64,000 nt of DNA from Earliella scabrosa (lineage: Eukaryota > Basidiomycota > Agaricomycetes > Polyporales > Polyporaceae). The notes under the pieces are model-generated. The model did no database searches, was not told where the DNA came from, and was given only the letters and a program-made list of their open reading frames with translations. Each line of letters opens with the position of its first letter. Within the stretch, counting starts at the first letter, position 1. Location of the stretch: assembly GCA_022605405.1 (NCBI GenBank), contig JABYQQ010000016.1:434001-498000 (forward strand), in the 5' to 3' direction. This document shows, piece by piece, positions 1 through 11,969 of this stretch. Made by a program: the position numbers and the translations under genes.

Positions 1-137
1 ACATCATGGCACATCGTAGCAATCGTACATCGCACTTGCTCATCTGACCTCTCTGCGGTATCGTCCAGTCTAGTCCGAAGTACATCCTCGCTCAGGAATC
101 ATTCGACCTGCTCGTCGCCGTCGGCTGCTCCACTCCC

Positions 138-1410
138 CTACTCCTTCATCTTCTTCCAGATCGCCTCGACCTCCGGCAGGATGCTCTGCAGCATATCCTC
201 CGTGGTGTGCTTCGGCTTCCAGCCGATCGAGCGGCCGCGGTTCGCACGGCAGCGCGAGTTCGTCCCGCTGTACCAGCCCGCCTTTTCACTCCCGAAGTAC
301 TTGACGAGCTCCTCAACGGTGAACGTCGTTGGCGTCGCGTCGTCGGCGATGCCGAGCTTGACCAGAGCCTCGCCGATGGCCTGGCTGATTTGGTACCAGG
401 TGTGCTCGCCGTTCTCGCCAAAGTAGAAGCCCTCCCAGCCGTGGCCGGTCTTGTCGGGGTTGTTGAGGATGCCGTCGAAGAGCACGATGTAGAGGTCCGC
501 GACTGTACATGGGTGGGTCAGAAGACGGTGAAATGACGTCACGGCGCTCGCGCACTTACCGTCATCGATGTGGACGTCGGGCCAGATGGACTTGCCTTTT
601 CCAACGACGCCGGCCCTCTTACGGTCAAGCGAGGCCTTGACGATGATCGGAATCTGGACTGAGTGCTGGTTGGATACACCAGCATCGACAAGGGGGTGCT
701 TCGCGAGGCCGTAGATGGTGGAGGGCGTGATGATGTGCGTGCGGGCATAGCCTTCGCTGTCGGCCTCGAAGATGAGCAGATCGACGTTGCGGTGGAGTGC
801 GGTGGGCGGGATGGACTTGATCTGCTCAACGTTGAGGTCGTCGTAGATGATCTCCGTGGCGTATTCACCATGCGAGTCGTCCGTAAGGACACCAGTGCCT
901 GACTATGGCCCCATCACGTATGAGCGAATCCCATTGCGGCCCGCCGAGAATGGGACTCACAGTATGTATGAGAACGGGTACTTTGCCGGTCTTCGCGTGC
1001 CTCTCCTTTTGAGCTTTCAAAATGGTCCTAATCAGAGGCTCGTCATCCGCGTCCGCCTAGTCGTGGATGGATCAGGATCATGCGTGTTCTCACTGAGCAC
1101 ATATGCACGTACGAGGTGGAAGACGAAGTCGGACTTTGCAACAAGATCATGGATCTTGTCGAGGTCCTGGTGGCTTCCGACGACCGCCTTGACGTTGAAC
1201 TTGGACTCGAGGATCCGAGCCTTGTCCGCGTTGCGAACGAGCGCAACGATCTCGAACGCGGCCGCTTTCGGATGCTTGAGCAATTTTGAGAGGACGGTGC
1301 CGCCGATGTAGCCTGCAAGGACAACTGATCAACATCGCGGGGCTGTAAGATCAATCATGCGCCTTACCAGTAGCACCAGTGAAGAAGATCGTTTGCTTCT
1401 CTGCCGACAT
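138..1410 (-). CDS. NAD(P)-binding Rossmann protein (epimerase/NmrA-like), paralogue A
   Basis: Five exons on the minus strand: 1410-1368, 1312-1113, 1056-961, 902-560 and 502-138. All junctions are GT..AG with matching phase, giving about 348 aa. The N-terminus reads TIFFTGATG|GYIGG, the glycine-rich nucleotide-binding turn of a Rossmann fold. The family is the atypical/extended short-chain dehydrogenase (epimerase or NmrA-like) group; the substrate is unknown. The C-terminal exon carries GHGWEGFYFGENGEHTW and an SIGWKPK motif shared with paralogues B-D. Exons of 200, 96 and 343 nt are identical in length in all four paralogues, which supports the model. A TATAAAGG lies about 80 nt upstream of the ATG at 1488-1495 (complement). 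Probably a soluble oxidoreductase; the exact reaction is not inferable. Confidence 0.85.
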
Positions 1411-1938
1411 TTTGTTTGTGGATGTGAACGTTGGGTACCTAGAAGTGAAGTGTGGGTCGGATGACCTCCATCTGCGAGACTGGTGGGCCTTTATACGATG
1501 CTCCGCGAAGCTTAGTAACCCAAGAAGGCTTAGAAAGCATGCTCCGTCAGTCGAGGAGAGTGGAAATTGCGTCACTGCGATGGGAGTATCGATACTTCGA
1601 TGGATGAGTGACAGAACTCAAACTTGATGAATGGGAGCTCTCGGGCGTCCCGCCTTCGTGAAGACGCTGAGGCTGTGACTCCAAACTTCGCCGACAGGTG
1701 GAGGTGGACACAGGAAAGCCTCGCAGGCCAGGTAGCAGAGGGGTGCGTGCGTGTGTGTTTCGCAATATTTATTGTCTCGGAGCCTTACGGACAAGGTCCA
1801 CGGCGGTGCCCTTGAATTCAGCACAGTAGGTAACAGCAGAGGGAATCGGGCCAGCAACAAGAGCAACGTATAAACAAGTCCGTGAACAAGAACAAGCAAG
1901 CTCACTAGATACGCATCCGATCGCATTACGACCATCTT
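1411..1938. other. Intergenic: promoter of paralogue A and 3' flank of YVC1
   Basis: No gene is supported. It holds the upstream region of the minus-strand gene ending at 138, with a TATA-like box at 1488-1495 on the complement, and the 3' flank of the YVC1-like gene. Confidence 0.5.
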
Positions 1939-4900
1939 TCACTTGGAGTCATGGCGGATCGTCGAGAGGTTTCCGGTATCGTTCCTCATTCCGCGCGTGA
2001 GCATCAGCAGGAGGTTCTCTATCCTCGCCTGCCGATCCTGCAGGCACAACACAGCGTCAGTCCCTCGCAATCCAAGGAAGAAACAGTCAATCGCCTTACC
2101 TGCAACTCCTTCATCTCGTCCTTCAGCCTGTTCACAGGCATCTTCTTCACTTCATCCACGAGCGTCTCCACGCGCTTCACGCTTGCCTCCACACCAGCTA
2201 TTGACACCACCCTCTCCCTCCTTCCAAACAGCGCCCCCAGCGGACTACGAGGACCCGACGCGGGCACCTCAGTCGAGCTCGGGGGGTTGATCGCGGGCAG
2301 CGCCGCATTGCGCGGCCGCGGCGACGATGAGGGCGAGGCTGCACCCGGTTCAGGCGACACCGCGCTCCTCGTCCTATTCCTCGTCCTGCTCTGTGCCTTC
2401 CTCGGGGAGAGCGAGGCGCTTGTCGTGCGTTGAAGTTGCTCAGGAGGCGTCTGCGTGCCAGAGGGCCGCAGAGGCGATCGATGACGCGCGCGGAGAGACT
2501 CGTGAGACTTGGACGCTTGGATGACGGGCGGCGCGGAGAGGGGCGCGATGATAGGAAAGGCAACATCCTCATCCGAGTCGGCGAAAAGGTCGACTTCGCC
2601 TTCAACGTCGACGTCGAAGATCGCCTCGTGGACGTCCACAGAACTCGAGCCGAGTAGGTCGAGAATGGGCATGTTCTTCACGCTGCGCGAGAGGCTGGCG
2701 TAGATATTGTGTGCGCGAGTGGAGCTGGCCTCGCGCCATTTCTGGCCTTGGGCAAGGTACCGTTCGTAGATGGCGATGATGATGAGCTGGGGGAACGACT
2801 GCGGGGCATGTCAGAGCACGTCATGAAGGGTTGATGATGGGAGAATCATACCGTCAGTTTGATGAGGAACACGTTGGCGGAGTGCAGGGCTCTTGGTGAT
2901 AGAACCAGACTGAGGGGCCAGAGGATCGCAAAAGCGAGCAGATTGAATGGAGGCTGATAGCTGAACAGAGCATCCTTCACTCTACGACATGAAGTATGAG
3001 CATAAAGCGCACGATAGGGCCATTGGTACTTCACCCTTCGATCGTGGAGATGGAGTACTGGAACAGATACTCCTGTTTCGCGTTCTATGCATCGACTAAG
3101 ACCTCCAGATGTCACTCTGCACTGGTCTGCACTCACCGCATCGATCCTGGCGAAGGTGTTGGACAGAATGGAAATGAGGACTATGGGCATAATGAGTATG
3201 CACAATGATGGGCCCACAGCAGGGGAAACCCACTTGTGAGCAGTAGTGTGTTCGACAGCGCGGCGAAGATCGTCATGAGCACTGGCCCGAATATGGGATG
3301 AAAGCTTTCTGCTTGCGCAAAGCTCAGGTAGGTGTTCCCGAACCAGATCTGTACCATGAGCCACGCGATGCTCTTGAACGACCACTTCCCCGAACCAGCA
3401 GCTGTAGGAATGATCAAGAGTCACTGCACGAACGAATGATAGGTGAGAGTTATACGCACCGAGGTTGTGGAGCGTGAACAGCAACCCTGAGAAACAGATC
3501 GCAGCGATGCCTATGAAGAAGAGGAAATCGACCATCATCGCGCGGAGTGCCCTGAACGATCCACTTGTGAGTTGCGATACAGCTATAGACGATGAAGGGA
3601 GACAGCTACACACAGTACCACAAGGTTGTTGGACACAGCGAAGAACGCGAGGCTGAAGGTAGACACCTTTAGAATACAATAAGGCTGCGCATCAGGCATT
3701 GGATGTACTCACCGCGGAAAGAGGATGCAGGCGCCACATGCGAGAACATCGAAGGCAAAGTCAGAGGCATTCGCTATGAGCATCATGAGTCCTCCTGAGC
3801 ATCATCGCTAGAATACAGCGTTGGCACACTCACGGTCTCCTGTATGTAGGCCTTTGATGCGGAACCCGAGGTATACCAAGAAGACCACGATGAAGGAGGA
3901 GTCGAACACATTCCATAGCTATAGATCGTGAGTCACAATCACTGAGGTCCATGAGATGCACGTACATTAGCGATGTATACTGCACGATTGTGTCGGTCAG
4001 CATGAAGAAGGAATCAGGCCATAGAATGGTCACACCCACTCGTCCATCCGTGTTCTTTGGAGGCAGTATACTCTTCCAGGGCAAACGCTGTGGCAAACAA
4101 GATGAAGACCTTCTCAAACCCGTTCATTTCATTCAAGTTCTTTGCTGTATAGGTAGTTAGGCCTCTCACCCACGAGCACGAAGATGGAGTAGTTACGCAC
4201 TGAACAGGCATAGCAAAAACGTAGTCAAGAGCAGCGCGAAGTTCAAGAACTCGAGGATAGCGCCATATCGAGGCACACGTAACCTGTAGTGGTCTATGAA
4301 TGGTGCCTTTCGGACGTCGTATACCTCGATGCTGCGAGGTTTGTAGTTGTCCGCCAGGACCGAGCGGTGTGACGTCATAGTGAAGACCATTCGGCCGGAG
4401 TATATCTCGTTCATAACCGATTGTACGAGTGGAGATGCGAGGAACGCCTTGGATTCGGTGGCAATGGCCATCTACGATACGGTACAGAAGACATGTCAGA
4501 TGGGTGTAGAACGTACGCTGATGAGTACGGACTTCCAACGCGCACTGCGGGTCGTACGTTCCATCTTCGCCTATCATCTGCCTCACGTCGTTGATGACCT
4601 GCTCAGGAGCGCCGGCGAGGGGATTCCAACTTGCGGTCAGGACGGTAGCTACGCGAAGAGAACTTGTGGCGAAAGACCCGAGGAGCTTCATGGCCAGAAT
4701 TTCGCATAGTGCAGCACGAGAGAGTAGTACACCGGAGTACGCGAGGTTGTCTTCGGCTTCTGAGAGAAAGTGGGAGCGTACGACAAAGCATGCATAGACC
4801 ACTGCAATATTCTCCAGCTTTGCGTACTTGAATACGAGAGGCCGCACGACAGCGAAGTTGATGTCGGACGCGGTGAGTTGCCTAGCGTGAATGTTGTCAA

Positions 4901-5208
4901 TTCTGAGTCGGGCACCCTCGTCCATATAGAGAACCAATGTAGTACGTACTCCCATGTCAACGCAGTGTCTTGACGTTAGAAGATTGTCATTGTTAGTGGG
5001 CGTGCGCACATTCAGACGACTCAAACATACCGATGTCCCTCTGCCAAGCCACCCTTGCTTATGACATCAGGGCATTACCAAACAACTTGGGATCACTCAC
5101 TACGACGTCCTTCTTCAAACTTGGGATGAGCGGAAAGACCTTGATCGAAGCCAAGTTCTCCGCTGGCGAGGAGAGCAACCTCGAATGCTCAGTCTGTTCT
5201 TCATCCAT
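1939..5208 (-). CDS. YVC1: YVC1-type vacuolar TRP calcium channel
   Basis: A many-exon minus-strand gene from ATG at 5208 (MDEEQTEHSRLLSS) to TGA at 1939. The conserved blocks appear in the order known for fungal YVC1 (TRP-family, vacuolar Ca2+-permeable cation channel). These are the soluble N-terminal region (SDINFAVVRPLVFKYAKLEN near 4850, CEILAMKLLGSFA, SWNPLAGAPEQV) and the stretch before the first membrane helix (SIEVYDVRKAPFIDHYRLRV near 4300). Then come hydrophobic helices (FLFFIGIAAICFSGLLF near 3500), the pore-side WLMVQIWFGNTYLSFAQ near 3340, and ALFSYQPPFNLLAFAI near 2930. A C-terminal cytosolic tail includes a Ser/Pro-rich segment and a likely coiled coil (VKRVETLVDEVKK). At least a dozen short introns interrupt it; not every boundary was fixed. 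Role by family: release of vacuolar calcium. I see no frameshift. Confidence 0.85.
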
Positions 5209-5405
5209 AGTGGCGGCGCCCTGAGCTGCTGTGAGCGGGGCTCAAGCGTTGACACTTGCAGATCCGGCACGTCCAGTAGATCTCGTAAAGTAGAATTGTT
5301 GAACGTGGTGATGACGAGAAGTTGGGAGAGCGACTCAGCGAGGTGGAAGAGGCCAGGAATTGAAGCTTGAACAGGCGGCTGCGGAGCTGCGAGCAGGACG
5401 GGCCT

Positions 5406-7143
5406 GAACATCAGCGTTGCCGGGCAGCATCCGCCGGACCAGCGCTAATTGCATCCGCCGGACAAGTTGTCATCATCATTTACCAATAATTATTATCATA
5501 TGTATATCTAACTCATCGTTCCATCAACGTCGGTCAAATCCAGGTTAACCTGTTCAAGCCTCCTTTGAAGGCTCGACCGAGCCTTCGTCGGGCTCACACG
5601 GCCGTCACAATTTAGCCATTATCCCAGCTAGGTTCAATGAGTCCCGAGCCTGACCGTCACTGCCTTCCAAGTCACCTCGAAGTCCGAGGTCGAGCACCCA
5701 CTGGCCTCAGGCTCGCTGGCACCGGTTAACCCGGACTCAGCCTGAGTATCACCAGTGACCACGCCGGTCGAGCTAACTGTCAGAGTCTCCAAGTAGGTCG
5801 AGCTCACCCCGGTCAAGCTCACACCCCAGGCTAGGTTGACCTGACCGTCACTTCTGGGTCGGTCGACCATGGTGGTCAAGTTCTGAACCGGGCACCTTGG
5901 TCGAGCCGCCTACAAGTACTAAACCCGGTCAAGCAGCCCCAGGCTCCTGACCTGACCGTTACCTTGGTCAAGCTTTTGGTACCCCCCGGTTCAGCAGCCC
6001 CGAGCTCCACTAGGTACATTGTACAGGGGCGGCCAGCTGGTTGCAATCCAATTAGCATGGCTTTTGACGTTATGGCCCAGTCTTTGCGCGTTGAGCTACT
6101 TACCTACACCCTGGTCAGGCTTCCACTACTAGCTCGGTCAAGACTCGAAAGCTTGAACGGTTGAACTGCGGACCGTGTATCAACCTGCCCGTCACGAGTC
6201 GGTCGAGCCTTGATACGCCGCCCGGGCCGGTCGAGCCACCGCCGACTTCAAGAGTAAGTACCCCGGTCATGCAGCCTTGGAGGTGATTGCATAAGTAGAA
6301 TATGCAACTGGTTGCCATTAGAGGCTTATTCACCTCCGTCAAGCCTGGTCAAGCTCGCACTATCTCGGTTGAGCTCGCACCCCCGGGCCGGTTGGCAAGC
6401 TCTCAGCGACCTGTCGGACCATCACCTCGGTCAAGCTCTGATAGTACCCCGGCCTGGTCAAGCTCTCAACTTGACCGTCATCTCCGTGCCAGACCATCAA
6501 ACTCCCAAACTCCGGTCGGCAAGCCGTATCCCGGTCAGGCCTCAACTCAGTGAGGCTTTGTATGTAAGTAATGTGAATTTTGTACCTGCATACTCAGGTG
6601 TTTGCATGGAAGCTCTTGATCTGCCTGCTAGCACTACCTTGACCGTCACCGGTCAACCTTGCATCCAGGTCAAGCACTTGACCTGACCGTCATCTTGGTC
6701 AGGCCGCCTCCTCGGTCAAGCTCCGCCGGCCCGGGTACCCAGTGAGCTGTGCAACATGCCACGAGTATTGTATAGAAATCACTAACCACCGTCCAGCAAT
6801 TATATTGCACTGAGAGAACTTTGTAGTACCTGCTCTGCCACTGCAAGCTGACCGACCACGGCCGGCGGGTGCCAGTGGGCCGACGGGCAACGGTGGTCCA
6901 ACATGCAGAAAAAACAGTTGGCCGCATGATGGTTAACCGACTCGACCAACGAGGGAAACGGTCGACCGATGAGACTTGTCGGGACGGTCATGGTTGGACA
7001 GCTTGGGCCACCAACCGACCCCGGTCGACAGTGTGGCATTTATGAATTTAAGTTACTTATCTGGGCGCCCGTCCGGCTGGGCGTCCGGCTTGGCGTCCGC
7101 GCCGGACGTGTCCGCCGGACGATCCCCGGCAACGCTAGTGTTC
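5406..7143. mobile_element. 1.7-kb TIR element filled with GGTC(A/G)AG motifs, no coding capacity
   Basis: The ends are inverted repeats: 5406-5424 and the complement of 7125-7143 agree at 17 of 19 positions, with a perfect 12-bp core AGCGTTGCCGGG. CCGCCGGAC boxes follow just inside both ends. The interior contains at least fifteen copies of GGTCAAGC/GGTCGAGC and several GACCGTCA in the plus orientation, irregularly spaced. No reading frame looks like a protein. No convincing target-site duplication is visible at the flanks, so the exact ends and superfamily are open. If the outer bases are real, the right end reads CACTAGCG inwards and the left CATCAGCG, which faintly recalls CACTA-type ends. 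Best read as a non-autonomous DNA transposon or a relic of one. Confidence 0.55.
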
Positions 7144-7997
7144 TCGGACGGGCGCCTTCTTCGATGAGGACCTAGGTCGGACCGGTTCAACTCAAGCTTG
7201 AACCGGTTCAGACTCCTTCAACTTCCAACTTCAAGTTGCCAAGCACTTTCGCGACTCCTTCTTCCCCTGTTCTACCAATAACAACCTATCATGTTTTCTT
7301 TCGACCGCTTTGCTCGCTGTTCTGCACCTCCGTAGAATGCCAAGCTCACTATGTACGATCTATGCCGCTATCTAGAGTGCGAGAGCTACTTACCCGTGAC
7401 CTCGTTAGACCAGAGCCGCACGCCGCTCAAGGTGCACTGGCATAGCTGCCCCACTGGCACCTGTCAGATATGCGCCTATGGGGCTGTCATCAACATCATC
7501 TTTGAGTATGACGAACTACTTGAAGATACAGCAGGACCACCAAACCTGAGGTTCTAGAGCCAGCGCGCTACGCCCAGCAGCGGATATAGCTAGGCCCACC
7601 TCCACTCAGCAAGACTAGCAATCCAGATCCCGCATAGTTGGTCACCGAATGACTGATCCAGGGAGTGTGTCAGCAAGTAGAGGCCTGGCTTAGAGCTGAG
7701 CTCCGAGTTACGAATCCACTTCTGTATTGTGTGCATTACGCAGTGCTACGGACTCCCACAACAACTGCCAATAAGCACTTCTGATCCTGTCCACACTCCG
7801 GCGAACAGTGGTGAGCGTTTGCTTTCATCATGCGTGCTCACGTACTGACGTCGACTTACTCCATCTCCATCCTGAGATACCTTACATGGCAAATCGCCCT
7901 CTGGTATATAAACGTTCGCAGTCAAGTCAATCATCACCAGTTCTCCTCGTTCAATCCGTGCTCATACACTCCCACGTCTCCATCGCACCTCGACAAC
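7144..7997. other. Intergenic upstream of paralogue B, with a perfect 10-bp inverted repeat
   Basis: No gene is supported. A perfect inverted repeat lies at 7181-7190 and 7198-7207 (ACCGGTTCAA with a 7-nt spacer). The last 100 nt contain the promoter of paralogue B. Confidence 0.5.
7905..7912 (+). promoter_or_regulatory. TATA box of paralogue B
   Basis: TATATAAA lies 93 nt upstream of the ATG at 7998, followed by a pyrimidine-rich, CATCACC/CACC-containing leader typical of fungal promoters. Confidence 0.6.
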
Positions 7998-9274
7998 ATG
8001 TCCACTAAAACCCCCATCTTCCTGACTGGCGCTACAGGTTCATCCATCTCATGACGTCAATTGTGATGCTTGCTGACGTTGGACGCTGTAGGTTACATCG
8101 GTGGATCAGTCCTTGTTCGTCTCCTCAACCAACCCAGCGCCGGTACCTACGATATCACAGTCTTAGTGCGCAACGAAGAGAAGGGGAGACTCCTCGAGTC
8201 GAGGTTTGCAGTCAAAGCTGTCATCGGCACCCACCAGGAGTTCGACAAGGTTGCAAGTCTAGCTGAGAATGCCCATGTCGTGTTCAACCTTGTAAGGTTC
8301 TATCGCTATGGATGAGTTGATTGACCTCTCACTGAACTTGCATGTATCAGGCCAACGCAGATGATTTGGACCTGACCAAGGCAATCTTGAGCGGCATGAG
8401 GAAGCGCCACGCCAAACTTGGAGATCTACCCATCCTCATCCACACGGTGAGTACTTCCGTCACAAGCAGTATGATCATACTTCATACTCATCCAATCCAC
8501 AGTCCGGAACGGCTACTTTGAATGACGACGCGCGAGGCGAACACGCGGTGGACACCGTCTTCGACGATTTCAATGTCGAACAGCTCAAGTCCATCTCCGA
8601 TAGCGCCGAGCACCGAACCATCGACCTGCACATCATGGAGGCGGATAAGCTGGGATACTTGCGAGCGTACCTCATCCTTCCTTCCACTATCTACGGGTCC
8701 GCAACCCACGAGCTCGTCGACGCTGGCGTTTCGAACGGAATGTCGATCCAGATCCCTGTCCTCATCAAGGCAGCACTCGCACGCAAGCGTGCAGGAGTAG
8801 TCGGAAAGGGCGCAGCCCTCTGGCCCAACGTGCACATCGATGATAGTGCGTGTTAACCTGTCAACTACTGATCTCGTCAGAGTGGTACGCTGACGTAATG
8901 AACACACGCCAGTCGCCGAGCTCTACATGGTCCTCTTCGACGCCATCGTGCGCAGCCCTGACTCGACCGGGCACGGTTGGGAGGGCTTCTACTTCGGCGA
9001 GAGTGGCGAGCACAGCTGGTACCAGATTAGCAAGACCATCGGCGACGCACTCGTCCAACTTGGGATTGCCGCGGAGGCTGAACCGACATCGTTCTCGACC
9101 GAGGAGCTGGTCAAGTACTTTGGAAGCGAGCAGGTGGGCCTTAGCTTTGGCGCGAACTCGCGGTGCAGGGGAAATCGCAGCCGTTCCGTTGGATGGAAGC
9201 CGCAGCACACCGCCGAGGATATGTTTAAGCATATTCCGCAGGAGGCGAAGGTTCTTGCTGGAGAGCACAAGTAG
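7998..9274 (+). CDS. NAD(P)-binding Rossmann protein (epimerase/NmrA-like), paralogue B
   Basis: Exons 7998-8037, 8092-8291, 8351-8446, 8503-8845 and 8913-9274 give about 346 aa with all phases matching. The start MSTKTPIFLTGATG|GYIGG is the Rossmann dinucleotide-binding loop. The exon lengths 200/96/343 match paralogues A, C and D exactly. The C-terminal part contains GHGWEGFYFGESGEHSW and RSVGWKPQHT. It is the closest intact relative of the broken paralogue D and is preceded by a clear TATA box. Substrate unknown; a cytosolic reductase or epimerase is the reasonable family-level guess. Confidence 0.87.
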
Positions 9275-10345
9275 AGCGATGATAACCGGGGAAGAACGTC
9301 ACCTGTATCTTGTAGGATATGCTGCAATGTCTGAAGTGTCGGGCACATGGGTGCTCGTAGATACTGAGGCAGACGACGCTACGCAACCCTTCTTGAGTCC
9401 AGGACTCCGGTCCGACGTGTGGACAACCTCGGCGTGTCCTGTCTCCAGCACGTCCCAGGTACGTCCAGTGGCTGTGCTGATATTGAATTGCTGACGTCCG
9501 TCCGATTGTCAATCTACTTACAAACTTGAGGATAAACCAGTCATTCATGGGAGCAATAGTGCGATTGATCATGCAACCGCATGTTAAGTGTCAGGTTACA
9601 GGGGACTTGGTATCAGATGACAGACCGCCAACAACGCAACGGGGCCGGAGCCGATGCCTAAATGGGGTTAACCATGAACAACTCCCAGTCCCGATCTTGA
9701 TTGTGAACTTGAAGTTCGAATCGACGCCCGTCACGCCTATTGCAAACCGTATTGTGATCACTTCAATATGACATATGCATAAGGTAATCAATGATTCATC
9801 TTGTCCTCAGCTAGCAGGACCCATGCCGTGCTCAATTCGATTCAAGGTCCTCAGCAGTCCACAAAACTTGCCCTGAGAATTTGGATCCTCTGTAGGTGTG
9901 GGACGAGTCGGACAACAGGCCCGGTTCAACTTGGAGACATCTATCCCCGCGTCCTCCATGATGCACACTCGGACGGTGTTCAGTATACAGTACGGGTGCT
10001 GAGCAAGAGCCCTCTAGGCACCCTGAGGGAGTGTCATCATGCTCGCTCTGTTCTCGGGTATAGAAGTGCGCGTCGCGTCGGCACGATTGAATCCACGGCA
10101 GCCTCACGTAGACCCATTTCCGATCGGATTCAAGTTGTCAACGTCGCGGCCACCTGCCCATAACCACAACGCACTCGTCCAGTTCAACCACTTATGTCCG
10201 ATGTCGGACCACTCCGACGCAGCGGGCCTTGGAGGATGTTCCAGGTATGCGCGATTTCAGGACTACTTAAGCCGCGGACGGAGAAATGCAAGCCCAACTC
10301 AAACAACCTCCACACCGCCGCTTAGTATAGGAAAGCATATACAAC
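9275..10345. other. Intergenic between paralogues B and C
   Basis: About 1.07 kb between two tandem paralogues. No coding exon with plausible splice sites was found and no TATA box is evident near the ATG of paralogue C. Confidence 0.4.
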
Positions 10346-11660
10346 ATGTCCGGAAAGACGACTATATTCTTCACTGGAGCCACAGGTCAGCATGAGAGGG
10401 CAATATTTCATTCTTGTGAACGCTAAGCTCATATTTCGATTTGCAGGACTCATCGGAGGCTCCAACCTCCAGCGCATCCTGGCACACCCCAAGGCCGACA
10501 CCTTCGAGATCACGGCTCTCGTGCGCCGTGAGGAAAGCGCGAAGCTGCTCGCAAGCAAGACCGGTGTCAAGACAGTCGTAGGCACCCTTGACGAGCACGA
10601 GAAGCTCACAGCCCTCGCGGAGTGCGCACATGTCGTCTTCCACAACGTGAGTCTGCTTGCAAGTTCCTCCCGAGACACAGACGACTAACCACTATACACG
10701 CCCATGGCCGCACATGTACAGGCCGACGCAGACAACGAAGAGGCCATGAAGGCGATCCTCGCGGGCATCAAGAAGCGTCACGACGCGACGGGCGAGGTCC
10801 CCATCCTCATCCACACCGTGAGCGCCCAGTCATCCTCTCTCCTGGTTCCAATACTCACCTCTCCACCCGCCTCTCTCGTACAGTCCGGAGCAGCGATCGT
10901 CACAGACGACGCGCGCGGAGCCTACGCAAGCGAGAAGATCACCTCGGACCTCGACGTCCCCGCGCTCGCCGCGATCCCGCCCACCGCGTTCCACCACGCG
11001 CTCGACGTCCTCGCCGTCCAGGCCGACGCCGCCGGCTACGTGCGCGCGTACATCGTCGTGCCCGGCATCATCTACGGCCGGCCATCCGGCCCACTGTTCG
11101 ACGCGGGGATCGCGAAGCGCAACATGGCCCAGGTCGCGGGCTTCGCGCAGATGTTCCTCCTGCGCGGCCGTCCGGGCGTCATGGGCACCGGGGCGTCCAT
11201 CTGGGCGGACGTCCATATCGCCGACGGTGTGTAGTAGTGCTTCCATACCTGCACCAGGAGAGCTGACGGCCCCCCTCACGACACAGTGGCGGAGCTCTAC
11301 TACCTCCTCTTCGACGCCGCGCTCTTCAACCCCCCCAAGATCGGGCACGGCCCAGAGGGCTACTTCTTCGCAGAGAACGGCGAGCACTCGCTGCACGCGC
11401 TCGCGCGTGCCGTCGGGGATGCGCTCGTCGCTGTCGGGCGCGCCACCGAGGCGGAGCCGGACGAGTTCACCCCCGAGGAGCGCCTGAAGTACTTCGGGAG
11501 CGAGTTCGCGGCGAACTTGAACTTCACGAACGCGCGGGTGCGCGCGGACCGCGCGAGGCGGGACCTGGGCTGGGCGCCGAAGTACACGACGGAGGACATG
11601 CTGAAGAACGCGAGGGAGGAGGTCGAGGATCTGGTGAAGAAGCAGGCGAAGGCTGCGTGA
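10346..11660 (+). CDS. NAD(P)-binding Rossmann protein (epimerase/NmrA-like), paralogue C
   Basis: Exons 10346-10385, 10447-10646, 10722-10817, 10884-11226 and 11287-11660 give about 350 aa. It begins MSGKTTIFFTGATG|GLIGG, so the tyrosine of the GYIGG loop is replaced by leucine but the glycines remain. It is the most divergent of the four: the third quarter is alanine- and arginine-rich, with strongly GC-biased third positions, and DARGAYASEKIT replaces the usual DARGEHATD block. It carries the shared C-terminal GHGPEGYFFAENGEHS. It sits head-to-tail behind paralogue B, consistent with tandem duplication followed by divergence. Confidence 0.85.
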
Positions 11661-11969
11661 GAGCTGTCTGCGTGAAGTTCAGTCTCGGGAGACGTCTAGA
11701 TACCAATGTCCATGCAGAGATCCATTATCCAGAGAATGTACTATAATGACAACAGTGTCCGTGTCCGAGTGAGCAAGTGAGTGGAAGTACTTGCCGGTAT
11801 AGGATTACGAATAAATCCGGGGTATTGATGGGTAGTGTGTCGCATGCAGTACAGAGTAGTGTCGCAAACGAGGGGCGGAGTAGTAGGATGTCCGTGGTCA
11901 TGCAAAGGGATGTGGTGTAGTCTGTAGTAGAGCCGGCGGCGTGGTGCGTGTATGGTGCTGAAGTGAACG
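11661..11969. other. Short convergent intergenic region
   Basis: 309 bp between the convergent ends of paralogue C and the WD40 gene. No gene seen. Confidence 0.4.

Noticed and set aside
5115..5411. A separate 98-aa minus-strand protein upstream of YVC1
   Set aside because: It overlaps the first YVC1 exon in another frame, has no motif, and more likely represents the 5' untranslated region.
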